The notes under the pieces: generated by a model | The model's database searches: none | What the model was told of the DNA's origin: nothing | The model's input: the letters and a program-made list of their open reading frames with translations, nothing else | Made by a program: the position numbers and the translations under genes | Shown here: piece after piece, positions 1 to 12,689 of the stretch | How the letters are laid out: every line of letters starts with the position of its first letter | Numbering within the stretch: the first letter of the stretch is position 1 | DNA from: Drechslerella dactyloides | Lineage: Eukaryota > Ascomycota > Orbiliomycetes > Orbiliales > Orbiliaceae | Direction of reading: 5' to 3' | NCBI GenBank assembly: GCA_020064725.1 | Contig: JAGTWJ010000002.1 | Span: 496,001 to 560,000, forward strand | Length of the DNA: 64,000 bases

Positions 1-480
1 GATGGTCCTGTTTTGGTTTCTTTCTCCTGTCCATATTCGCTTTTTGATTTTATACAGGTGTCACTATTTTTGTGACCGGTGGGATCACGGGGGGTTCAGG
101 TGTTCATTCCTTTTTACGAGCCATGATGTGATGGGGATTTTATCATTTTTTTTTTTTTTACTTTTCAGATACTCGAGAGGCGCCGTGCTTCTGCCGGTCT
201 TCTATTCTTGTATATATCTTGAAAGAACTGGGCGCCATATAGTACAATGCCTATATCGGCCCACATTACAGATCTTCAAACCACATTGGTTTCCATTTGC
301 TCCACATGTGCACGCAATCGACCTTGACGCCTCGCAGGGCGTCTCTAACAAGCTACGCAATTTTCGTAACATCACCGACTTCTCTTCCTTCGTTTCTTTT
401 CCCGCATCCGTAAACAGGGTAAGTGAGTAATCGGGCGTTGTGAGTATAATTTGAGAAAAAAGCCACCGCGAGGAGTGTTG
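1..480. other. T-rich non-coding stretch, possible 3' UTR
   Basis: T-rich sequence with poly-T runs near 145-165. It resembles the T-rich 3' flanks seen downstream of plus-strand genes elsewhere in this window, for example after 44211. It may be the 3' UTR of a plus-strand gene lying left of the window. The one long open frame here is low-complexity and has no recognisable domain. Confidence 0.3.
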
Positions 481-3400
481 CACGGTAAGCGGCGTCGGGA
501 AATATCACACCGTCTTCTATTCCCAGCTTCCTAATTCCCGCCTATCCGCGCCCTACGGCACTTTGCGTTCCCATTCCTACTGCCAATGCAGCCACGCCTC
601 ACCTGGGTCCAGCCGCTCAACTGCAGAGTCGGGAAGGTATGCAAGAATCAGGAATCAAGCGCATCCCGAGCGATCGAACGACCGTTACGCAAGCATGCAA
701 CCCACGCTATCCTGATGAATGCGACGGGAAGAAAAGCAAAGAAGACAAAATACACGCCGCACGACAACATACCCGGCTGAAATGACAAGATCAAAGACAA
801 CAATGGAGAGCAACTTTTCGAAAGGGAAATTTTCAAGAAAGATGACCCAGCGAACTACCAAAAATGGGAAAAACGAAAACTTTGAATCCAGGAACTGGTT
901 TACCCGAACGGTAAAGTGATGACGACAGCGCATATGTTGCTGCCAGTTGGCGCAAATTGCTCTCGATCACGTTACATTAGCTCCTGTCGCTAGCGGTAGG
1001 TCGATGGGTGGGATGGACGGCAATCTTGCATATCCATGCGGAGGGACGGACAGGCTAGCTAGCCAGCTGCAATACATGCATCGCAGGGAGCAGGCAGAAA
1101 GTTTTCGATCTTATCGCCAAGTCGCACGAAGGAAAGAGTTTTAGGAAGTAAAGTTCAACGTTGCAAGATTAACGTTTGCAGGTCGAATTGCCGTGCCATG
1201 CATGACAGGGACGTGACAGGCAGTCAACGGCTGGTGTCAATAGCTAGATGTGGCACTTGACCTGTCGAGATGGAAAGTTCGAAAGAAATTTCGAAAAGCT
1301 TGCTTGACGACCACACCACATTCACCTTTCAGTTTGGCGAATTATATCGCATTGGTTTGCCACTATCACACCTTTCCGACGATATCGCGATGAGGTAGCT
1401 GATAGTAGGACGGCAACAGCGTGCGGTTCACGCGATCGATCGATCTGCCATGGAGAAAAGAAGGCGGATGGAAAATTCTTCCCTGCGAGTCATATTCTCG
1501 GAAGGCTCCGGGATATAGCTTGTTGGATAACTCAGGGGTGTCTCTGGCGGCGTCCTTGATAGGCATATATAGGGCTGGGCGGTTACTGTTTCGAAAAGGA
1601 AGATTTCGCGAAGAAAGGTCTTAAACAGAAAGAACGCACCACCGTCAGCTATAAGAGGGCGATGTATGACTCGACCCGGGTACTTTTGGCGGAGGAGTGC
1701 CGTGACATTGTCGACATGTCTCGTAGACCGGACTGCCAGCCGTGACAGGTACGGTTCGAATTTTGCGAATTAGGGCTTACTGCCGTCGTGCCAGGCGGGT
1801 AAGCTTTATCGTATATCGGCAGTAATGTGCGGGGTGCCTTATACAGTCGAAGGAATATGAATGGAGCTCTCTGAGCCAAATCCCACCAGATGACATGCTA
1901 TCCATGTACGGTGTTTCATGCATGGGGTATTTGATATCACTCCTGAGATAGTTAGGCCAAGTAACCTACGTATAGAGCATGTAGGGACTAGCTAGGCCCG
2001 CAAATAGAATTGGACGAGCTCGCGAGATGCATCGATGTCGAAACTTGTTTCAAACTGGGAGATCTACAGAGACAAATCTCGGGTGAGCATTGAAAAGTCT
2101 TTCACCATCGACCACAGAGATGGTGATTGGAACATTCTCCCTGGTTAGTCTATAGTCTATTGACTGATATGCCTGGCTTGTTATAACTTTATTGCACAAT
2201 AATAGCCAGATCGATCGTCCTTCCGTTGCGCCCAATTGGTCTTTTCATCGGAGAGTCTGATTTATAAGATCAGACACGCCGTGTCTGTCGATATCGCGAT
2301 GTCGCGGGAAACGCATGCATGATCATATGATGATATGAACGGTGAGATGCGTGGGATATGAATGGCCTCATGGATCATTGACTTACGTGATATGTAGCAG
2401 ACATATATCAGGAATAGAAGAAAGCCCCAGGTCTATAGAATAAACGCGTGATCGAGTAAAAAAAAATTTCCATTCATATATATAGTTGTCAGGAACTAGA
2501 AGAGTGACTCTCTTGGAACTGTCTGAAAAAGTCTAGAAGATCAGAAATTTCTCGATATATAGGCTGACTGATAGTAGAAATTTTATTCGGAACGGACAGG
2601 AGTCAAGTCTCGAGACGATCGTATAAATGTCACGCATCAAGTAGCGTGCAATGCTGGCGTAGCCGAATCCGAGATCCGATCTTCGGCGTCCCTTGCTCGG
2701 TTTCTGGTGGATGAGACAACCCGTATCCGGGGTTCGGGTTCCCGTGGACACGGCAGCCTGATTTTAGGTGTGTCGTCCATAGCGCTAGCGTGGTGGCATA
2801 GAGCATAGTTCGAAAGTTCTACACTCAGCGCATTATTTCCCCAAGACTAGGTGTGTGGTCAGTTGTTAATCTGGATACACGCCAGAATCGGATCTTAGAC
2901 ACCGTCCATAGCTGGGCTGGGTCCAGACTAGCCGACTAAATTCTTCTATGGTGTCGTTCGAGATGGAATTTTCAGTCACATCATGATCAGGAGCAGAACT
3001 GTTCATATCCCGCAGGCTAGCCAGCGCCGCGGCCTGCTCATGGCAATACACGGAGCCGGCGTATTCAAGAAATGTAAAATCAAAATCTATCAATAGTCTA
3101 CATTTACATTGGCCGAAGAAGAGACCGAAACAACCTCATGCATGACAGATCCTCGGCATGAGATTGTTCGGCTGATCGAGTAAATATGTACCAGGGCGAA
3201 TGTACGAGATCAAATTCGATCCCTGAATCAATGTACTGCAGACATCGGTCAACATGGCTCACCGAAGCGGTCGGGGCATTTCCAGTGTGGATCCGCGGTT
3301 CGGTCAACGGGTCGCTCGTCAATTAATTCATCGCGAGGGCTTCTTCGGCACGCATGTGCTTCCGCCTGTCCGGCGTCGGCGTCTATCATTACACGAGATA

Positions 3401-6046
3401 GGTACCTAGCTCCCGAGCCTAAGCTCGATACGAGCCTTCGCGGGTTCGGGCGGTGATATCATGATATAATCCGACTTTGCGGCGCAGCGTCGACTGGCCA
3501 CCGGAACAGAAACATCGCATGGCCCAACATTCCATGGAAATGAGTGTGCGCGGTCTGTCTGCTCAAAACGGTCTACAGGCCGGTCCCTTGTTGGCCGTTT
3601 TGTATCTAATGGGGTACGCATCCAACCTGGGGCAGATCTTCCATCGAAAAGGGTGGCGGCCCACTTCCCCAAGACGGTATATTGTCCGACTAGACTGTCT
3701 GTTATTAATAGTCTGGGCTATAGGCTGCAGCGCCAGTTAGCTGAATTAGCGAAGCTTAGTTATCACATGAAGGCGGGTCCGCATGTTCGGCGGCATTCGC
3801 GAGACAAACGTCTGTACAGCCAAGCTGGTAGGCAGACGAGCACTTGCAGACGGTTGTATCGGCGGGGCGAATTCTGGTTGGCCACTGCGCGAATGCAGCC
3901 GAAGGTGGATTTCCGATGTCTAAAAAGTCAAAATCAGAGCAGATGGCGAGACTTGAATTCGGACATGCATTCCGAAAAAGAAAAGAGAACATTCGGGGAA
4001 CGACATGCATGCGCAACTGTGGAGAATGAACGAAGGAATGAAACGAACGTAGTCTCGGGGGGCCCTTTAGCTGATTAACGCAATCAACGAACGATTGGGC
4101 TGTCAGTCCACAGCTCAGTTGCGACCTCTCGCCGCTCAGAGACAGTCGTCCGAGACACGCAGGCACAGAGGAGAACTTGGCGGGCGATTCAATAGCGTAA
4201 CGAGATAGTGTCCTTGACTCCCCGGTACGATATCCGCCAATCGAATCCCTCGACTGTATTTAAAATCACACACGCCCAGGCCCTCGACAGCAAATAGGAG
4301 GGGAGGGATAAGAGGTACCTGGGTAGCTTGCACATGGAAATCTCCAGACCTCGTTTAGAAGGTCCATCTGGGGTACTCTGGAGTAGTGCCTCGGTACATT
4401 CGAGACAGGAACGAGCTGGATGGTGGCAATGTCGCCAGATGTAGCATGTATTATTGCCCTCTGCGGTTAGTGAAGCGGTGGTGGCTCTTATCGACAGTCG
4501 TATCGTGCTGTCTGTCGTGCGTCAATGCAATGATGATGATACGTGTCTGTGCGGACGTAACCCCTGGGCTCGTACCTGTATACGTGCGTGCTCGGGAAAC
4601 CCGCGAGCTTGGGATCCAGATATGGCAGTGCACCGGCTGGATCGAGACATGGCCGATGCGATGCGTGATGCATGCGGTTGCGTGAATGTAGACGGAGAAC
4701 CGATCCTATGGTCGAGAAGATCTCGAACCCGGGCCACTCACAGCTGCCCGGAGCCCATCCATTGAAGAAAGCAACTTTCATTAAACACAGCTGGCCAATC
4801 CAATCGATTGCGGGGTGCTGCTGTACCTGTCGACAGCGTGGCGAGAGTTGCAGGCCAGGTCGAATGGCGAGCCGAGCTTTCGCAGGCTCCGCAGGCAAGC
4901 GGCCAACCTCTGCCAAGTGAGGCCAGCAATGCGGAGAGGCAGGCGACAGACGACAGCAGCAACACGTCTAAACGAGCACCAATTTAAAATTTACTGGGTT
5001 TCAGGAGAGACGATGGCACTTGGTGCTCACATCGGGTAGGAGGTTAGCAGGTTGGACCTGTCCACCTGCAGATGCCGGCGTGATCCCTGCCTTTGGCATC
5101 TGAAAGCGGGGACCGAGCCAAAGTTTCCTTGTCTCGCGAATCAAACAGCCCGTCCACGACGGACGGGATGAAGAGCAAAGAGAGCAAGAGAGCAGGACAG
5201 ACGACGAGGACGAGCGCCGAAGCTCTGGCCGCTGGCGACTGTCGGGTATAGGGTCACCCCGGCTGTATACTGCGCAAAACAGTAAATTAGGAAGAGTCCG
5301 CTTTCAAATCAGGTAGTCACCAGAGAGCCGCTGGGAGCCACTGCCCCCATCTCTCCGTCGATAGCGCAAAGCGCCTTCCCGAAGGATATCTCATGATCCA
5401 TCGGGAACATCTGGGGTAGAAGCTTGGGCACTGGGCGGCGGAGGAGCGCTAAGGGACTCAGTAAGGTGACCATTGGCCGAGCGAATGGATGGTTGCTTGA
5501 TCGGGGTGGCCCAGCAGGCCACGCTCTTTTGCCTTCATTCCCGGAGCAGGCGCAAGGCAGGCAGGCGGGCACCTCTGGGAATTCAAGACATGGTCCATCC
5601 ATCCCCACACTAACGAGAGAGATGTTCGCAGCGGAGTCTTTTTCTTTCTTTTCTTTTCTCTTTGCTGTTCGGGGATACAAAATTTAAAAAGGGCCTGGAC
5701 TCCAGCGATGGATGCAATTTGGCTCTCCTTCCCTCGTCCTCTTATTTCCTGAGTCCTGTCTTTTTTGGTTTTCTGTCGTACAGACTGAAACCTAACTGTC
5801 GAGTGCTGGCCGTCTCGTTGGAGTCTGTGCAAGCTTGAGTTCCACATTCTTTGCTGGTAGGTAGCCGCCACTCGCATTCGCATTCCATTGATTTCATCCC
5901 ATCTCGACTTCCGTGTAGACATAGCTAGTGGGATTTCAACATTCTGTCGTCGGTTCAGAAATGTCATATTGTTAGATGCAGAGGGCTAACGAACGAGCGG
6001 GGAGGTCTTACAGTTTTATATCGGACAGAAGACAAAATAGCCCAAC
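481..6046. other. Gene-free intergenic region (about 5.6 kb)
   Basis: No open frame with domain-like content or a plausible exon chain was found on either strand. The frames present are short, overlap on both strands and have no consistent composition. The last few hundred bases are probably the promoter and leader of the gene at 6047. Confidence 0.5.
5637..5663 (+). promoter_or_regulatory. Pyrimidine tract upstream of the DUF3712-like gene
   Basis: An uninterrupted run of C and T on the plus strand about 380 bp before the start codon at 6047. Such tracts are common in promoters and leaders of well-expressed fungal genes. A promoter role here is inference only. Confidence 0.3.
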
Positions 6047-7214
6047 ATGAGCGACAAGGATATGAAGTTTGAGACCGTCGAGGACGCTCGGGTCGCCCCC
6101 GTCACTCGCGGTCAGCGGTTCAAGCGCCATTGCGGCAGACGGTGGTGGATCTACCTCATCGCGTTTCTCGTCATTGCCCTGGCCGCCGTCCTTGGAATGT
6201 AAGTGATAGATTGCCAAATATCCCGACGGCCCGTCAATCAGATATAGCATCGATATGCTAACTGCAATCTGCGCGCGTGTAGAATCTTCGGCGCCATCCC
6301 AGCGATCGCGCAGGACAGTGTGAACGACTCGACCCTCCAGGTCGACGGTATCGCCATCACCAGCCCCTCGAACACCAAGTTCACCCTGTCCATGAACTCG
6401 ACTGTCCACGCCCACTCCCCCGTCAGCGCCTCCTTCTCGCCGCAGACGTTCGAGATGTACCTGCCGCCGGCAGCTGGCGAGCCCGTCGTCCCCTTCATGC
6501 AGCTTAGCATCGGTGGACTCAAGGTCGAGAACACATTCACGATCAACGTCAGCGATGTGGCGACCAACATCATGAACCAAGATGCGTATCTGCAATTCTC
6601 GGGCAAGGTTCTCAAGAACAATGACCTCGATCTCGGCGTCCGGTCGAGCCCGCAAGTGAACATCGGCTCGATCAAATTCCACGTCGACTACCAGAAGACG
6701 GTGTCACTGAAGGGCTTAAACGGCCTGAATGGTATCAAGCTGTACAACGCCACCATTCTCGACAAGCCGATGGCTGACGGCACCAACATGGTTACCGACG
6801 GTGTCATCCCGAACCCCAGCTCGTTCACCCTGCAAGTTGTAAGTAGCAACTCCAGGGCATTTCTGCTCCCGATGATCATTTTTTTGATACCCCCATTTCG
6901 ACACTGACATATGCTGACTCGTACCTGTGCAGGGTGACTTGACCGTCGACATCTCCACCCTTGGCATGGAACTGGGATACTCTGTCGTTAAAGACCTGAC
7001 GCTGCACCCAGGTGACAACCGCGTCAAGATCTACAACCACATCCACCCGGAATTGATCGATAACCTGCTGTTCACCGCTTCGATCAAAGCGAAGAACACC
7101 AACATCACGCTGACGGCCAACTCGACGGTCTTCAACGGCGAGCACATCGACTGGCTGGAGAAGCCGCTGCACGCGGCGCCACCTGTTATTGCCGTGCTTA
7201 ACCCCTCGGAGTAG
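6047..7214 (+). CDS. DUF3712-like single-pass membrane protein
   Basis: Three exons (6047-6198, 6283-6838, 6933-7214) give 329 residues. Donors GTAAGT and GTAAGT and acceptors TGTAG and TGCAG keep the frame. A short basic cytoplasmic N-terminus (residues 1-34) leads into one membrane helix (about 35-56), then a long extracytoplasmic domain. This holds repeated 'NDSTLQVDGI.I..PSN..F' and 'NLTV..' beta-strand patterns typical of fungal DUF3712 proteins, which resemble LEA-type immunoglobulin-like folds. Several N-x-S/T sites in the domain fit a lumenal or cell-surface location. The start is the first ATG in frame with the membrane helix. The family has no established biochemical function. The right neighbour is a chaperone gene 720 bp away, with no evident functional link. 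Confidence 0.85.
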
Positions 7215-7933
7215 AGCGGCTGATCGATTGATTTCTAGCCTGCTTGCTTGCCGTTCTGCCTGTTTGTCCGCATTGCGCCTTGCAATTGTGTATACCTGCG
7301 TGTCGTCGCGCGTTCTATAATTTAACGTTAACGTCTGATCATATGTGTATCGATGACGACCGTTTTCTCATATATACCATCTACTCACCTATCTCGTCTG
7401 TATCCGCGTTAACTTTGGCATGGCTGATGAGACGCCTGCGTGCATACCTAATATTATATGATGTATGATGTATGCACTTGCGTGGAGTGCCGTATGATAG
7501 CTACTTAGTTATATTGTAATGGAAATGTTTAATCGCACGTGGTAGAAACCGTAGCCTTGAGCTTCAAGAACTCTTGTCGCGAGTGTAGATGCATGATGCA
7601 ATAGTGGCTGCTGTGGCTGTCGATGCGTGACGTCCGTGTGGTGGCCGGTGCGTGGTGCTGATGGAAGGATCGCGTGGAGCGAACATTCGCCAATTTGTGT
7701 CTGGAAAGTTCGATTGGTTGCGGCAGCCGTGTTGCGCCGCATTCCTTCGCCCAACCGACGTCCTTCTTCACTTCTGCAGACACTGCTCTCTCCATCGTCT
7801 CTTTTCCTTCCTCAAGTCCCCGCGGTCCCTATCCAGCAATCACATCGACATCGTATATCCTCTCTCGATCGAGCTCTCGAAGTACGCGCGTATAGCTAGC
7901 TTTGCCAATCAGCTGTTCAATTCACCTGCCACA
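7215..7933. other. Intergenic: 3' flank of DUF3712-like gene, promoter of CHORD gene
   Basis: A T-rich 3' flank to about 7500 is followed by a CT-rich leader (about 7760-7870) before the start at 7934. No separate gene is seen. Confidence 0.5.
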
Positions 7934-9244
7934 ATGTCGGCCCAGAAGTGTACCCACCAGGGCTGCGGCAAGACGTTCACCGACCCGGATGAGGACTGCC
8001 TGTACCATCCCGGCCCGCCGCTCTTCCATGAGGGCCAGAAAGGTATGGATGCCGTCCCCGCTGCTGCTGCTCCCACCACTGTTGTACTTCTGTGATCCAT
8101 TTCGTCCTTCTATACAATCGCATTGTTTCAATTTATTGGATTTATCCTTCCGCGTTTGCATCGGAGCCCCACTAACAGCTTGCCCCACCATCTGCTATTG
8201 ATCTCCACAGGCTGGAAGTGCTGCAAACCCCGCGTCCTCTCGTTCGACGACTTTCTCAAAATCCCACCCTGCACGACCGGCAAGCATAGCACCGAGAAAA
8301 TCACAACTACGGCGGCCGACTATGGCTCCGCAGCATCGGCCGCTAAATCTGCAGCCGCAGCTGCTGGCCTACCTACATCCACTATATCTCAGGACGGGAA
8401 GGAGACATTTGGCACCGCCCCGGAGCGTGTAAGGGTACCCGTATCCGACCGGCCGAACCCACCACCTGCACCGCCTAAAGAGCCCGTGATAGAAGAGGAC
8501 GAACTAGGCGTAGAAGTCCCCGCTGGCGCAAAGTGCAAGCGGAATGGGTGCCAAGCGACGTACGTTAGCGACGCGGAGAGCAGGAATGCGGGGTCGTGCG
8601 TGCATCATCCCGGTGTGGCGATATTCCACGAGGGGTCAAAAGGGTGGTCTTGCTGCAAGAGGCGGGTGTTGGAATTTTCGGAGTTTCTCAAAATCGGCGG
8701 CTGCACGCAGGGGAACCACTGCTATGTTGGCACGAAGAAGGACGAGCCAGAGGCAGATGCTGACGAGGAGCTGGTCACTTGTCGGTATGTCATGTCCTTA
8801 CTGTGCCGCGGTTACCAACGTTGGGGTGAGAAGAGCGAGCTGATGAGATGGTGATAATTAGGACGGACTTTTATCAAACATACACGCACCTGCACGTGTC
8901 GGTATTTCTGAAGAAGACGGAGAAGGACAAGTCGGCGATCACGTTCAAGCCGTCGGAAATCGAGCTGGACCTACGGACGGCTGACAAGAAGCGGCACAAG
9001 GCTACGATACCTTTGTACGCAACCATCACGCCGGATGAGAGCACGTTTACAATCATGGGGACGAAGGTAGAGATGAAGCTGCGGAAAGGTATGTTCTCAA
9101 TTGTCTTTTGCGAGTACACTTGGGTATATATCATGCTGACGACGGTGCGTGCTATATCCAGCGGACGGAACATCATGGCCGACGCTGCGAAGTGACGAGG
9201 CAACGGGGGAGATCATCCAGATTGGGAATGCGCCGCGGGTATGA
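7934..9244 (+). CDS. CHORD- and CS-domain co-chaperone (CHORDC1/RAR1-like)
   Basis: Four exons (7934-8042, 8211-8784, 8862-9088, 9162-9244) encode 330 residues. Two zinc-binding CHORD domains are visible. CHORD1 is about residues 6-65, with C-x4-C at its start, the 'LYHPG..LFHEG.KGWKCC' core and a closing 'CTTGKH'. CHORD2 is about 145-205, with 'CVHHPG.AIFHEG.KGWSCC' and 'CTQGNH'. A CS (p23-like) domain follows at about 228-315 ('YQTYTHLHVSVFLK' to 'RKADGTSWPTL'). This order matches animal CHORDC1/melusin and fungal ChpA-type proteins, which work with Hsp90 and Sgt1. The linker between the CHORD domains is Ala- and Pro-rich. All splice junctions rejoin conserved motifs exactly, for example intron 1 splits the Gly before 'WKCC'. 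Confidence 0.93.
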
Positions 9245-11354
9245 GGGCGACCTGGCAAAGGCCCGAGCGGAGCATGCAAGAGTTGCGCGATCGACCTCGT
9301 CACCAACGTGCATATATATGGCATCTCGCGTGCATCCGTTCACAAATCATATTATACAGATAAAATGGGAGCTGATGAGGCAGGTAATCGAACGTTGGCA
9401 TTGGAGTTGGTAGTGAGCGTCAGATCTTGGTAGCGGACTCTGGGAATCAGCGACGGTGAGCGCATGCGGCCGGTTGTTCAGGCTAAAACCCCGCATTCTC
9501 GGTGTTTTTAACGGCATCGGACCTTTTATAATTTAGATCAATTGCCCCTGAATGGCTTGCTGGCGGACTCGGAAGTCGAAGCCGTGCCGAATGCACACGT
9601 GGCCAGTTCTGGCATGCAGTGGTCAATATTGGGATTGATACTGCTAGCGGAGTCATGTCTCCAGTTGCTTCTGAACGACGTGTCAAGATCACATGTCAGA
9701 TATGTATGAACTGCAAGGGCGTAGTAGTTATCATGCATATGCGTAGACATACGGATAAGTGTTCTTTGTGAAGCTTCCAACGGCAATCCACAAATAGCTC
9801 AATGTATGCGTATGTTGAATGTGGATGATCATGATCTCAGGAGCTATGGCCAACGTTTAAAGGTTGCACTGTGGTCTACATCCGGCTAGAGCACGTCACG
9901 CTAGCCTATTGTGCATCCAGTTCCATGCGCCGCCTCCGTAATACAATGTAAAAAAGCATATGCATGCTTACCCACTGACCTCGATACTCACCCGCTTGGG
10001 AAGATATATCAATATAGCTATATCGTATGAATGAGAAATTATATAGGCTCGACTGCCAATTGATTTCCTGCGCGCGCAATCTGCGCTCATGGGCCGATAC
10101 ACATCTATCCTACTTCAAACGAAGCCTGAGGATGGCGTTCTTATTTGGGCCCTGCCTTAAGCAGCATACGAATCGAGTATACTATCCACAGAGTTAAATT
10201 GGCTGGTAGACACGATACGAATGCCAATCTTAATCTTATACACGACAAATTACGATAACTTGTTGAGTTTAGCGCTAATCAAAGCTATAGCTGGTAAATT
10301 GCGAATTGCCGTGGGGTCTCCGAGGAATACTTCTGCATCAGGATGTCCAAATGCATGTGTTCCGTCTGTGGCGCATGATTTCATCGACGGCGGCGTTCTT
10401 CCCGCGACGTCGACGGAAAAGCTGTCGGACTATTCTGTCGTGTCCGCGCATTTAACATTAATTGCACCCGGCAAAAGGGGCACAGTTTCCCAAGCCCGGC
10501 CAGCTGCAACGTCGCAATAATATTGGCGATAGCCGTAGCAATAGATTGGATTACTATCTCCGTCTCCGCTTGTGCTAAGGATTAATATTACTCGCTCGAG
10601 CTGGGCGGGTCGGCCAAGCAAGGCCGCAACGTGGGCGGTGAGGGGCGGCGCCGGGGCTATCGACCGGACCAGACTGCTGCCCACGATCGCCTGCTTGGCC
10701 ACATATCCCACAACTCCATCGCTCGTAGTCAAGTCACCCTCCTCTTCTTCAACCACCATCTATCTCATCTTCGTCCTCATCGTCCTCCCTTCTCTCTCTC
10801 GGCATCGACCCTTCATCGCTTCCTTACCTGGTCGCGATAGCTACTCCCCTTCTCCGTCTCCACGGCTGACCGATTGATTGATCGATTGACCGTCCTTTGG
10901 CTTTGTCTCTGCCCGCGTGCGTACAAGGGGCCCGTTTGCCAACAGCTTCGACGCCTGGCCCTGTAGCCCTCTCATCAGGTACCCATTCCATTCCGCGCTT
11001 CCCCACCTCTCCTATCTCTGCCTCCTCTCCTCTCTATCTCGTGATTCTCTTCACCCTTCTTCGTCGCTTCTCGCTTTCTCTCGCTTTCGCGTGGTGCTCA
11101 TCCGGCCTCGGTCCCGTCTTCCCCTGGGCGCTTCCCAGTTAGCTACACCTTCCGCTTCGGTCGACCTGCAAGGGCTCTGCTGTACGACCACAGTATCCAC
11201 AACGCGCAGTTGCCTTCAGCCCGGTTTCCCCACGACACGAACATTGTTGACGATACCCTCAACGCCCCTCGAGAACGCTCGGTTGGCCCATCCGTACCTT
11301 TGAACACACCCTCTCGTCGCCATTTGAACATATCTCTCCTTATACTCCTCCAGG
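9245..11354. other. Intergenic region with CT-rich leader
   Basis: About 2.1 kb without a gene. From about 10,735 to the start at 11,355 the plus strand is strongly pyrimidine-rich, as expected for the promoter and a long 5' leader of the next gene. Short open frames in it have low-complexity Ser/Pro-rich translations and are not called. Confidence 0.5.
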
Positions 11355-12689
11355 ATGGGTGTCGGCATGAGTACCATTGTCCAATGGACTGTCATTGTCG
11401 CCGTTGCTGGCGCATACTTCCTTTACAGCAGAAAGACGGCCCCACTCCCCGTTGCTCAGAAAGCATCCGGGGCGAGAGGGAAGGACGGCTTGCTGGAGGA
11501 AACCTCGAGTGCCGGGAAGGGAAAGAAAGCTGTAAAAAAGGGTGGGAAGCAGCAGAATGCCGCCTCCACATCCAATGACCTTCAGGTTCCAACTCTCAAG
11601 CTGGGGTCCGGGGACAACGACGACGAGACACCCACCGCCGCCTCCTTAGAGGAGGACAAGGGCAGCCTCCAACGCCTCGCCAGCTTCAAGTCCGGCCAGA
11701 CCAAGGTCACCAAGCCGGAGCCGAAAGCCGATAAGAAGAAGGCCGACAAGCAGACCTCCAAGGCGGCTCCGGCAGCCGCTGCCGCGGGCAAGCTGACGCC
11801 TGTTCCCGTCTCCCCAATGTTGGGGGCGATATCATCCACTTCTTCGACCACCGGAGCGGACGGCGACATTGACGAGCCGGACAGCGTCGACGAGGAGAAC
11901 CCGGTCGATGACATGTTGGAGAAGACGGTGGGACCTAGCGTCATGCGCATCACACCGGGACAGGATGAGTTTACGACCGTCACGCGCAAGAAGGGGGGCC
12001 AGCAATCAGAGAAGAAAGAGGGACTTACCTCGCTCCAGAAGAAGAATCAGAAGAAGAATGAGATGAAGAAGGAGTTGAAGAAGCAGGATAAGGAAGATCA
12101 GCTGAAGCGACTGGAAGCCCATAAGAGGGAGCAGAGGCTCGCTCGTGAAGCTGAGGCGGCCAAGCATCCAAAGAAGAACCAAGCTGCAGCACCATCGTCA
12201 AGCGCTTGGTCTGGAAGCAACACGCCCCTCGCGGGATCGAACGGCCAGAATGCCGTTCCAGCCGCCGGACTGCTCGATACTTTCGACAGCAGCGCTTCTG
12301 CTAACTCCAGATCGGGAATCACCCCGTCCTCCTCTGACTTCGACTCCGGATTCCCGCTGTCCGACGCCATCCCCGAAGAGTTCCTTGCAGAGCACCACGC
12401 CGCTCAGCGAGAGCTCCCGCTGGAGAACGAATGGGTCGAGGTCAAGTCGCGCCAGAAGAATAAGAAGAAGCCAGCTCAGGAGTCTGAGACCGATAGCGAC
12501 GCGTATCAGAACCTGACCGCATCTGCTTCCTCTGCCGCGCGAGCTGGACTCTCAGCCGCGACGACTCCAAGCGCCAACCAGCCGGTGTCGCAAGCAAAGC
12601 CAAAGAAAACGTTTACCGAAGAGGATCTCAAGATCCCGGGTATGCCCCCGAATAAGAACTCTGACGGTTGGGACGCCCATGTCTGGTAG
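11355..12689 (+). CDS. Lysine-rich membrane-anchored protein of unknown function
   Basis: An intronless frame of 444 residues. A hydrophobic segment at residues 6-24 ('TIVQWTVIVAVAGAYFLY') is followed directly by basic residues, so it probably inserts as a signal anchor with the bulk of the protein in the cytosol. Most of the remainder looks disordered: Lys/Ala/Ser-rich, with a charged helical stretch of KKN, KKE and KKQ repeats near residues 225-275. Short islands stand out: 'EFTTVTRKKGG', 'ENEWVEVKSRQKNKKK' and a C-terminal 'EDLKIPGMPP..SDGWDAHVW'. I do not recognise a named family. The layout resembles ER-anchored, RNA- or ribosome-binding proteins, but that is inference. A second ATG four codons in could also serve as start. 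Confidence 0.75.
   Translation: MGVGMSTIVQWTVIVAVAGAYFLYSRKTAPLPVAQKASGARGKDGLLEETSSAGKGKKAVKKGGKQQNAASTSNDLQVPTLKLGSGDNDDETPTAASLEEDKGSLQRLASFKSGQTKVTKPEPKADKKKADKQTSKAAPAAAAAGKLTPVPVSPMLGAISSTSSTTGADGDIDEPDSVDEENPVDDMLEKTVGPSVMRITPGQDEFTTVTRKKGGQQSEKKEGLTSLQKKNQKKNEMKKELKKQDKEDQLKRLEAHKREQRLAREAEAAKHPKKNQAAAPSSSAWSGSNTPLAGSNGQNAVPAAGLLDTFDSSASANSRSGITPSSSDFDSGFPLSDAIPEEFLAEHHAAQRELPLENEWVEVKSRQKNKKKPAQESETDSDAYQNLTASASSAARAGLSAATTPSANQPVSQAKPKKTFTEEDLKIPGMPPNKNSDGWDAHVW

Noticed and set aside
4715..4765. tRNA-like T-arm sequence on the minus strand
   Set aside because: The GTTCGA core is present, but the flanking five-base stems do not pair and no acceptor or anticodon stem could be drawn.
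5458..5967. 169-codon minus-strand frame upstream of the DUF3712-like gene
   Set aside because: Lys/Arg/Gln-rich low-complexity translation with no domain. It lies across a promoter and pyrimidine tract of the plus-strand gene.
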